A stretch of 64,000 nt of DNA. Source: an uncultured Erythrobacter sp. Lineage in GTDB: Bacteria; Pseudomonadota; Alphaproteobacteria; Sphingomonadales; Sphingomonadaceae. This document shows, in pieces, positions 6,956 through 15,600 of this stretch. The translations under genes were made by a program, and so were the position numbers. Every line of letters starts with the position of its first letter. Position 1 is the stretch's first letter. A model generated the notes under the pieces. That model saw only the letters and a program-made list of their open reading frames with translations. It was not told where the DNA came from and made no database searches. The stretch lies in assembly GCF_947492365.1 (NCBI RefSeq), contig NZ_CANLMB010000001.1, positions 2,160,874 to 2,224,873 of the forward strand. The letters run 5' to 3'.

Positions 6956-9900
6956 TTACCCCTCCACATTCGCATCTGGCTGGCCCGCCAGAAGCGCGTT
7001 TATGTAGGACAGGCATAGATCGCGGCTGCGATAGCTGCCCCAGCGTTTGGTTTCCTCGCGTTCGACGATGGGGAAGGTGGAATAAATATATTCCACATCA
7101 TCGCGCGACGCCGCGCGGTTTTCGGGATCGAACACGCCGTAAAGGATGAAGTAGAGCGCATCGAGTTTGGCGCGAAGGTGCAGGCGGCGATCCTCGTCCC
7201 ACTTGAAAGGCTCAAGCACTTCGCCCGCATCATCGACATAGCCCATATCCTTGGCAAAGGGGGCCATATCATGCGCGGTATAGGTCAGCTCCAGCACCGC
7301 CTCCTTGACGATCTCGGCAGCGTTCTTGGGGCCGAATTGGCGGGTGTAAGCAGATGGTGGGATGACGGGGAGCTGTTCGATCGTATACCAAGCTAGATGA
7401 TTGGTTTGGACCTTCTGCCGCGCAGCGTAATCGAAAGGGATCGAATTCAGGCAAGCAACATAGGCGGCAAACTGATTCGCATCGGGCTTGCCCTCTTCGG
7501 GCAGCAACAGCGGCAATGTGTGGCCAACGGCGCTATTGGGGATGAGTGCGGCAATTGAGGTGCGCACATTCGTAGATGCGGTGACGTCTTTGATACTTAA
7601 GGACCACGGCAAATCGGGGCGGCAGTCTGAACGTTTCACCCAATAGCGCGGAATCGCCAGCCGTTTGGGATCGGCTTTCTCTCCGGTTGGAATTGAGATC
7701 TGTTGTCCAGGCCGAGAGAGGTTTTCAGGATTGATAACAATGTCGCTGGCGCGATGGTCAAAGGCTTGCACCAGCTTACCTTCGAATAGCGTCACCCATT
7801 CGCCTTCCGCGGATTCCCATTGATTAAGCGTCGTTTCCCAAGCACCCTCATCATTCTGCAATTCGACCACATTGCGGAATAGGTGACTATCATTCGCCAT
7901 GTGGAATGGGGTCGAATATTCAACAGGCCACGCCTTCGCCTCTTCATCGCCCGAATTATCAACGAGCACCGGCACGTTGGTGTAGATGCGGGTTGTCAAT
8001 TCCATATCGCGCCTTGTGCGAAAGATGGGAGCGGTGCCGGTGTTCGGATTGACGCGAGCAAAATCCCCCGCGCTGATCGGGAAGCATTGTTCGGTATTGG
8101 CGATCTCGCTCACCGCTTGTAGGAAAAAACCGCATTCCGCAGCTGCGAATGCCCGTTTCGGACTGGCGATCATCGCCGCAAACTTGAAACGGCTATCTAC
8201 ATCGGGAAAGAACGGCTCCAGCCCGTAACGGGTGCGCCGGTTCTCGAAATCATACAGCGCCTTCATATGCCCGTCGGTCGCAACCTTGCGGAAGAAGGCG
8301 CTGGCCGAAAGGTCGCTCGCGATACCGCTGGGGGTCAGCAGCCCCACCATGCCATCGGGTTTCACCAGCCGGTGCGCCCGCTCCACAAACAGGCTGTAGA
8401 GATTGATATCACCCTTGCTCAGCAGCGGATAATGCCCGCCGCTGCGCGCGATCTTGAGCGTATCCGCCGCGCGCCTGTCCGCCTTTGCATAATCATCGAA
8501 CAACGGGTCTTCGGCAGCCTGTAGCGCCGCGATCATCTTCTTGCGGTCGCTGGCGCGCTGGGCCTTCGCAATCTCCGGCCTGCGCGCTGCAAACCATTCT
8601 ACCTGTTGCAACTTGATCCGGTCCCAAGGCGGATTGCCGACCACGGCATCAAAGCCGCCCTCCAACTGCGCGCTCTTCCAATTGGTCCACACGCCGGGGA
8701 AAGTGATCTGCCAATTGAGGAACCGTTCTTCCTCGATCAGCTCGCGCGCCGACTTCCAGATTTCAGTGAAGGCTTCCAGATCCTCGGGCTTGCCGCCCAC
8801 GGGTGCTTTCTTGCCCCGCGCAATCGGCATCGGATCGCCAAACACGCCGTCCAGCCATTGCGCCCGCACGGTCTTGAGCGATCTAAGATCATCGCCCTTC
8901 AGCCCGGCCGCCAGCCAATCGAGCGCATGGGTGAAGCTGACAAAGCCGTCCAGCTCGCCTGTCTGCGCCTCCACACCTTCCCACATCTCGGCGCTCTGAT
9001 GCGCTTCGCCAATGTCGGCATCGGTGAGGAATTCGATCTGCTCCATGACGCGCGCCTGTGTCTGCGCGCGTTGCAAAGGTTCGTGCAGGAACAGCTCGCC
9101 GCCCTTGCCCGCCTTGTCCATCGCATCGCGCACCCACAGGCCGAACAGACTGTCCCCCGCCGCCAGATGGTGATCGATAAAGGACAAGGGCGCGCCAACG
9201 GTGAAGGTGTGCAGCCAAAGCGCCACCTTGGCCAGCTCCACCGCCATCGGGTTCTTGTCGGCCCCATAGACGCAGCGTTTGAGCACCATGCGCTTGACCA
9301 GCTGGGGATCGTCGAGCTGTTCCTCGGCAACGGTCCAGCCTTCGTCCTGGGCATTGCCCCGGATGGTCGCGCGCACTTTGCGCACTTCCTCTGAAACAGG
9401 GCTTTCATATTCGAGCGCATGTTCCTGCATCGCAAGCGCCGCCGCCTCGGCCACGGCATGAAGCGCGTGGTTGGTGAGCCGGTCGACAAGGCTGACAAGG
9501 AAATGGCCGCTGCCCATCGCAGGATCGCAGACGCGCAGGCGGGTGATCGCCTTGGCCGGGTCCACCTTTTGCAGCTCGGCCAGCTTGTAGTCTTCGCTAT
9601 CACTGGGCTTGAGACTGGCCAGCCGGTCGTTGAACGCAGTGTGCGCGTCTTCGATCAAAGGGGCGAGTGTTTCATCAAGGATCAGCAGCACCAGATCATC
9701 GGGCGTGTAATAGCTACCCGAATTCTTGCGCGCGAATATATTGGGGCGAATGTCCAGATCGCCGCCATCCTCGCGCACCAGCTCGAATTCCAGCAGCCGT
9801 TCATAGATCGAGCCAAGCTGTTGCACCGAAAGGTCGCGATAATTGATGTAGCGGCGCCGGCCCCCACCTTTCCCAGTGGCGCGCTGCTCCCATGACAGAA

Positions 9901-11101
9901 TATCGAGCGCATCTGACATCACATCATCGCCAAGCCGGATGGTGTGCAGCAGCGGCTGGCTTTCGCTGAACAGACCGCCATTATAGGGCGGCAGGCCGAC
10001 TGATGGATCGCCCTTGTCGATCATTTCCGAAAGGCTTGAAAAGCGCGCCCAATAATGGCGCGCGACGCTGGAGAAAGTGTCCCCTTCATCCTTGCGCCGT
10101 CCTACATCCAGCCGGGCAACACGCAATGCGTAGTCGTCAAAGCGCGTGTCTTTGACCGGGAGCAGCCCGCGATCCTCGGCATAGAGGATGAACAGCAAGC
10201 GGTAGAGAAGGATCAGTGTTGCCTGCCTGATATCGTCCAGCGGGGTATCAGCTGGCGCGGCCTTGGCTACGGCCTTGCCCAGCGCGGGATAGAGATTATC
10301 GAAAACCAAGTCCGAAAGGCTTTTGGCCACCCGTTCCTCATAAAAGGCGGCTTCCTTGCGAGCGCGCTCAAGGAAATTCGGGGAATCGCTTGTGGCACGC
10401 TCAAAGGCACTGCGGTTGAACAGCGTCCCAAACACGCGCAGCCAGTGATCACGCTCGGCATCGGTCACCCCGGTATCTAGAAGATCATCATCCAGCCCCA
10501 TGATCCGGGCCAGATCGATCTCCAGATATTCATCAATGGTAGAGCGCGCGCCCGCATAATAGAGCCGCCAGCGCGTTCCGTTGGTCAATATGCCCCAACG
10601 CAATGCACCGTGTGTGTAATCGTCAATTCGCCTCAGATAGCGCAGGAGCTGGGTAGAAGGCGTATCGCGGTCTGAACCCTTGCGCCCCTCTGCCCGGTCC
10701 AGCGCACGGCCCCAGCGCTTGCTCTCCAATACCGCTGCGCCGAATTGGAATCGCTTCCATTCTTCCGCGTGCTCGTTGGCCTTCGCTTTCGCAGCTGCAT
10801 CGATGAATAGCAGCCCGTCCGGCACGTCCACCCTGCCCTTAGAAGACAGATTCTGCTGGGTCAGATATTCGGTCCATCCCAGCGCCTCAAGAACCGGCCA
10901 GACCAAGTCTTGCTCGGTCGTCGCTTCATTGGGATTGCTACAGTGAGGAAAGCCTTCAAGAATGACGGCCAGTTTGTCGCGCAACGCATCTGCGCCTACA
11001 GCCGCCCAAGGCTGACTGCGTGTAATACCTTCTTCGAGATAATCTTGGGTGAATAGCGCACCGGCAGCGAAGAGGGTTGGATCAGTCACAACGCATTGCA
11101 T
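6956..11101 (-). CDS. Type IIG-like restriction-modification protein (nuclease-methylase fusion)
   Basis: This 1381-residue protein combines three parts. The N-terminal 200 residues hold a PD-(D/E)xK-like nuclease site (NEATTEQDLVWPVLEALGW, then PDGLLF, then AVLESKRW). A helical middle follows. The Eco57I-type N6-adenine methylase has SAM motif I (CDPAMGSGHFLVSLV) near residue 523 and catalytic NPPW (VVGNPPWDRIK) near residue 820. The C-terminal 350 residues resemble a TaqI-like target-recognition region. The plan is that of single-chain type IIG or BREX/DISARM-like methylases. The first ATG is 11101; a TTG at 11125 would add eight residues. The downstream GIY-YIG gene follows after 3 nt. No separate specificity or helicase gene is present, so this is probably a stand-alone defence enzyme, but methylation without cleavage remains possible. 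Confidence 0.82.
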   Translation of the reverse strand: MQCVVTDPTLFAAGALFTQDYLEEGITRSQPWAAVGADALRDKLAVILEGFPHCSNPNEATTEQDLVWPVLEALGWTEYLTQQNLSSKGRVDVPDGLLFIDAAAKAKANEHAEEWKRFQFGAAVLESKRWGRALDRAEGRKGSDRDTPSTQLLRYLRRIDDYTHGALRWGILTNGTRWRLYYAGARSTIDEYLEIDLARIMGLDDDLLDTGVTDAERDHWLRVFGTLFNRSAFERATSDSPNFLERARKEAAFYEERVAKSLSDLVFDNLYPALGKAVAKAAPADTPLDDIRQATLILLYRLLFILYAEDRGLLPVKDTRFDDYALRVARLDVGRRKDEGDTFSSVARHYWARFSSLSEMIDKGDPSVGLPPYNGGLFSESQPLLHTIRLGDDVMSDALDILSWEQRATGKGGGRRRYINYRDLSVQQLGSIYERLLEFELVREDGGDLDIRPNIFARKNSGSYYTPDDLVLLILDETLAPLIEDAHTAFNDRLASLKPSDSEDYKLAELQKVDPAKAITRLRVCDPAMGSGHFLVSLVDRLTNHALHAVAEAAALAMQEHALEYESPVSEEVRKVRATIRGNAQDEGWTVAEEQLDDPQLVKRMVLKRCVYGADKNPMAVELAKVALWLHTFTVGAPLSFIDHHLAAGDSLFGLWVRDAMDKAGKGGELFLHEPLQRAQTQARVMEQIEFLTDADIGEAHQSAEMWEGVEAQTGELDGFVSFTHALDWLAAGLKGDDLRSLKTVRAQWLDGVFGDPMPIARGKKAPVGGKPEDLEAFTEIWKSARELIEEERFLNWQITFPGVWTNWKSAQLEGGFDAVVGNPPWDRIKLQQVEWFAARRPEIAKAQRASDRKKMIAALQAAEDPLFDDYAKADRRAADTLKIARSGGHYPLLSKGDINLYSLFVERAHRLVKPDGMVGLLTPSGIASDLSASAFFRKVATDGHMKALYDFENRRTRYGLEPFFPDVDSRFKFAAMIASPKRAFAAAECGFFLQAVSEIANTEQCFPISAGDFARVNPNTGTAPIFRTRRDMELTTRIYTNVPVLVDNSGDEEAKAWPVEYSTPFHMANDSHLFRNVVELQNDEGAWETTLNQWESAEGEWVTLFEGKLVQAFDHRASDIVINPENLSRPGQQISIPTGEKADPKRLAIPRYWVKRSDCRPDLPWSLSIKDVTASTNVRTSIAALIPNSAVGHTLPLLLPEEGKPDANQFAAYVACLNSIPFDYAARQKVQTNHLAWYTIEQLPVIPPSAYTRQFGPKNAAEIVKEAVLELTYTAHDMAPFAKDMGYVDDAGEVLEPFKWDEDRRLHLRAKLDALYFILYGVFDPENRAASRDDVEYIYSTFPIVEREETKRWGSYRSRDLCLSYINALLAGQPDANVEG

Positions 11102-11576
11102 ATCCACCGCACTGCCAGCCGCCAATTAATTTCCAAAATCAGTTGGGAAAACTTGATCTTTGCTATGCCTGGAAACATGGCGCACCTTTGCCACCAAGCC
11201 TTTGCGTCGCGCCAGCACGCTTGCCTTTTAACACGGATGGCCGGTCCCGATTTCTTGTGCCCCAAGCCTTGAAAGTCCAGCGCGGCTCTCAAGGACTTTG
11301 GTGCGCAGGAATGGCTCTAGAGGCGTAAGCAGGCGCTAGTCGCTGGCAGTAACGCGGTCTCTACAATTCAATGCCCGCCAGAAAGGCTCGCCCATCTGCG
11401 AGCTTGTCGGGCAACCGTGCGGGCTTGAGCGCGCGATTCTGTTCGTCAGTGAGATCCATCGTGGGGGTCCTGTCTCCAGCTTGCTGCCTCTGCCCCCAAT
11501 TCTGACCCATCTTCAGCGGACAGCTGGGGAACGCGCAGGATCAAACGGACTCAAGAACCGCAAAAGTCACAGCAAT
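11102..11576. other. Gene-poor spacer inside the island
   Basis: No complete gene is visible on either strand. The stretch holds a short transposase-like fragment (11361-11459) and presumably the promoter of the methylase operon near 11110-11250. Base composition is uneven, as in scar DNA left by mobile elements. Confidence 0.5.
11361..11459 (-). pseudogene. Possible remnant of an IS5-type transposase N-terminus
   Basis: A 32-residue frame begins MDLTDEQNRALKPARLP, includes ADGR and then FLAGIEL, and stops. IS5-family transposases typically begin with an LTDEQWxxLxPLLP segment followed by GRPR and a LNGILW-like stretch, so the fit is suggestive but short. No terminal inverted repeats or further transposase sequence were found next to it. 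Chance resemblance cannot be excluded. Confidence 0.3.
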
Positions 11577-12494
11577 CTAGGAGCTCGCTGGAATATTGGA
11601 GGCTGTCATGAAACCGTGAGTTGGTGCCAACGCGCGTTCGATGTCAGCTTGGTTTTCGGGCTTCAGATCACCCCTATGAATCTCACCAAAAATCGCCAAA
11701 CAAGTCGCTAGCCAATCATAAGTGGGCTTGCGTCCGCTCTTGGCCTGTCGCGCTTCGGGTTCCGTAGAATCTTCAAGCCCTAAATTGATCAAACCCGAGC
11801 GATGAAAATGCACGCCTTGGAGTTCGATCTTAATCGACCTGCGTTCACGATACCCATCGCCGCTTACCTTGCTCAGCGACCAATTTTGAGTGCTGGCATC
11901 GCGGATGAAGTCACGCCAAAACCAAATCGGGATGTCCCAAGCCAACGCGCCGTATCTTGATACGGGATCGAGCTTGCTAGAGCCGCTAGAGTCTTCTCCG
12001 GTCATCCTTTCAGCTCGACCAGCAATGTGGCCAAGTTGGCAGGCCTCGACAATTGCGCTTCTCGCTTGGGCAGAATTGTGAAGCGTGAACATCATCTGTT
12101 GAAGGTCTCGGGCACTGATCCACTCTTGATCCGAAGACAGGCTTATCTCCCGCATCGCAGCAGCTTGAAGGTGCGACGGAACTAGCTCTGAAAGCGCCAA
12201 GAAATCAAAGCTGACTCCGAACGCTTGTTCATCAATCTGGTAGCGGTCACTTCGTTGGAAATCTCCACGCTCCCAATCTTCAAGTAAATCGTCGTTGAGA
12301 TCATCGGTGCGCCAGAATGCCAGCGGTATCCGCCGATTGCTTTCCTCAGTCTCATCCAGAATGAGCTTCTGCGCTTTAGCAGCGATTATTCCGGCGTTGG
12401 CCCGTTCGATAATCGCCTTGCGAACCGAATACTCATCGCCGCCATGTGCGGCATACTTCAGCGCAAGGCTTGCCTTGATCCATTCAATCGCCAT
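11577..12494 (-). CDS. Unrecognised island gene
   Basis: I do not recognise this 305-residue protein. It is soluble, with no signal peptide or membrane segment. It is rich in Trp and acidic residues, with blocks such as IPLAFWRTDDLNDDLLEDWERGDF and IPIWFWRDFIRDA, and a C-terminal tail SGRKPTYDWLATCLAIFGEIHRGDLKPENQADIERAL. That tail resembles helical ends of small regulatory or replication-linked proteins found on islands, without a named family. I chose ATG at 12494 (MAIEWIKA); a TTG at 12518 lies inside a 5-nt repeat tract. The gene is visibly less GC-rich than the chromosomal genes around it, in keeping with transfer. It lies between the methylase operon and the large surface protein on the same strand, separated from both by gaps. 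Confidence 0.65.
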   Translation of the reverse strand: MAIEWIKASLALKYAAHGGDEYSVRKAIIERANAGIIAAKAQKLILDETEESNRRIPLAFWRTDDLNDDLLEDWERGDFQRSDRYQIDEQAFGVSFDFLALSELVPSHLQAAAMREISLSSDQEWISARDLQQMMFTLHNSAQARSAIVEACQLGHIAGRAERMTGEDSSGSSKLDPVSRYGALAWDIPIWFWRDFIRDASTQNWSLSKVSGDGYRERRSIKIELQGVHFHRSGLINLGLEDSTEPEARQAKSGRKPTYDWLATCLAIFGEIHRGDLKPENQADIERALAPTHGFMTASNIPASS

Positions 12495-12505
12495 GTCTGC
12501 ATGGC

Positions 12506-12528
12506 TAATGCAATGCAATGCAATGCAA
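12506..12528. repeat. Pentanucleotide tandem repeat (aatgc, about 4.5 copies)
   Basis: The sequence aatgc repeats four times without interruption just upstream of the start of the 305-residue island gene. It lies in the probable 5' leader or overlaps a TTG alternative start. A unit of five bases would shift the frame or change promoter spacing on slippage. Confidence 0.8.
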
Positions 12529-12615
12529 CCCTAGAACGCAAGATAAGGTCTTCCGTCAACGTCGGGATCGGGCTTGCGAATCAAGTGCTAACAACTTGTT
12601 CGAATTCGCAACTAT

Positions 12616-15600
12616 CTATCCGAAGAATTCCGCCTGAATCTCGTCGAAGGGCCGGAACTGGTTTTCGACCGGTCGGCTGGCAAAGAGCATTTCAATGTCG
12701 CTGCCCGACGGATTGGTCGCTGCGGCTAGAGCGGCAAAATCGAGCGATTCGGGTGCTTGGTCTGCCTGCTTTTCATCATCATCCGGACGGAAGACAAAGG
12801 TCGCCGTATCAGTCGCGCCTTGCGAGCCGTTGTTGAACCAGTCACCAAAGGTGGTTTCGTCATAACCATTGGAGGTCAGGTAATCGCGCACCTGCGCTTC
12901 AGACTGGTAATTGGCATAGCGGATATTGCCGTCTTCATGCATGATCGCGCGCAGATAGGCCGTGCCGTCGGTCAGCGAGAAATAGACCTCCCATTCGCCG
13001 TCGCCATCATAGTCGTCAGCGCCCAAAATGCCGTTGATATTCTCGATCTGGAGGTCGTTCTGGAACCGGCGCTGGCTGTCATGGTCGCTGCCTGCGACGA
13101 CTTCGCCCGATTCCACCAGCGGATCGATATAGATGCCGACTACGCGCGTTTCGCCCGCCCAGGAATGGTCGTCGAAATAGACCAGCCCATCAGGCCCCGT
13201 GCCAACGGTTGCAAATCGGCCAATCGCATCGTTGACCAGGACATGATCGACATCGCCGTCGCCATTTATGTCGATGCTACCGATATGCAGCCATGCGCCG
13301 TCGCCGCCCAGATCATTGCCGTCAAAGTCGCGGATCATCTCCATCGCAGCGGCGTAATCCGCCGGATCGGTTGAGGAGAAGTCGACGCTGACTCCCTGGC
13401 CAGGGAGGAGGCGCAAAAGCTCATCGTCAAACTGTACAAACTCGACATTTACCAGGGAATCCATCCCGTCCGGCCCGACAAGGTCAAAGCCTCCATTCTC
13501 ACGCTGCGTTACTGTGTACTCGGATCGGCTTCCGCTAACCAAGACCGTGTCGACATTTGCTCCGCCCGAAAAACCGTCATTGCCTAGTCCACCAATCAGT
13601 AGGTCGGCCTCATTGCTTCCGAACAATAGATCATCACCGTCAAAGCCATAGAGCGTCGAAGATCTCAATCCGCCGAAAAGAACGTCAAATTCGTCGCTTC
13701 CGAACTGGGAGGTCGAGGCGAGCGTATCTTCGCCTGGGGACTCAATTTGGTAGTCAGGTTCGCGGTCTGCGAGGATGACAACCCATAGTCCGCCAAACTC
13801 AGCGATACCGATTGTATCGAAGTCGGAGTTCTCGAAGGCAGCGTTGAAACCCTCTTGAGCTTGTAGCCGGGCAAGCACGTCTTCTGGATCACCGAACTGC
13901 GAAGATACCGCGAACAAGCTATACCGGCTGGAGTCGACTCCTTCGCCAAGCAGCTCTTCTAACATGCCGCGGAATTGCTGCGACAACAGGTTTCCATTCG
14001 ACCATGCTTGCGCCCAAGCACTGTTCCCCTCGAAGAATGCAAAGTTAATGGCGCTATCCGAGAAGTTCGCAACCAGATCATTGGCCTTGCGGCTCGCAAA
14101 GGCAGTCAGGCTCGCATCAAGATCCAAATTGCCGATTGCACCTCGAGCCGTGTTAAAGGCATTTGCCACTGCCAACTCTGCCGACGAGGTTCCATCACCC
14201 GCATAGTCGCCAAGATCGAGCGTCAGAATAGCGGAATTGCCAAGCGCGAGCGGATTGTTGTCGGTGAGTTGGCCCGCTAGCTCAGCTCGCGCAATCGACT
14301 GAGCCTCGTTCGGCTGATACCCTAGGTCTACGCCGATGGCGAGAAAGTGCGCATATGCACTACCCGCCGTGCCGTTCTCCAAGGCTTCACGCGCATCTGG
14401 ATATGTTTCTAGATACCAAGCTTCGTCCAATCGGACGATCTCGGCCTCGTCCAAATCAAACCCTATTTCTGCCTGCGCTTGCTCGGACTGAGACAATGCT
14501 GCGGAAGCCGTGTCATATAGGAAGTATCCCAATTCTCTTGCTTGCTCTCTTAGGCCCTCGGTATAGAAAACTTCGCTTGCGAGAATCCCTCCAATCGCAG
14601 CCCCCGCCCAATATCCTACGACACCTCCTGTTACCCCACCGAGACTTCCCGCAGCAGCGCCCAAAATCGAACCAGCCCTTGCTCCGACAAATCCAGCGGC
14701 GGCTTCGAACAAGCTCTCAAAGAGTTGACCGATACCTTCACGCGCGCCCTGTCCCTCTGGAGCGGACTGGACGGCGAACAGCACATCCAAACCAACGTCC
14801 GAAGCATCTAGGACTGGGATCGTGCCCCCAATCTCTAGATCCACAATTTTCCGCGCAAATCTCTCAAACTCAACATCATCCATTTTGACTGTGACGGCCA
14901 CGAGGGCTTGCCACGTTTCAGGAGATGCAAGGTTCAGGACTGATTTTGTGAGGATTTCTAGAAGTTCAGCGGTTGCCTCATCAACCACGTCCACAGGAGG
15001 ATCACCCCCGCCGGTATCGTTCGGTGCTGTATCCCCCAAATCTGCTACGGTCAGCCTATACCCGCCACTTCCACCGGCTGAGCCCGCGCCAATGCGGACA
15101 AAAAACGTACCAGTGTCTTCTGCTTCGAATGTAACAACCGCCTGCGCGAGCCCTGAGCCTTGATCCTCTATCTCATGGAAATCATCGGGATTGCGGATTG
15201 TGATGAAGAGCGATTGCAATGCGCCCTCAGCGCCTCTCGCCTCACCCACAACGGAGAACTGGTAAGTGCGACCCGCCACAAGTTCGACTGCGATCACATC
15301 CTTGTCGCCTGCAATTTCAATCGAACCAATGATTGAATTGCCCAAGTTCAGAGTTGGTATGCCATTTACCGAGCCTCCGTCGGAAGGTGTATCGGCATAG
15401 TCATCAGCAGGTGGGTCTGGCTCCGTCGGGTCATCCGACTGACCAGAAGAAATGTTTTCGACCGAAAGCTCATAACTGCCTTGGTCTGTCGGCTCACCGC
15501 CCGTTCCAACACGAATCCAATAGTCGCCACTAACATCCACCGTGAACTCGGTTGATGTAGTGCTTCCAATGCGACTCACCTGGAGCACATTTGAAAAGTC

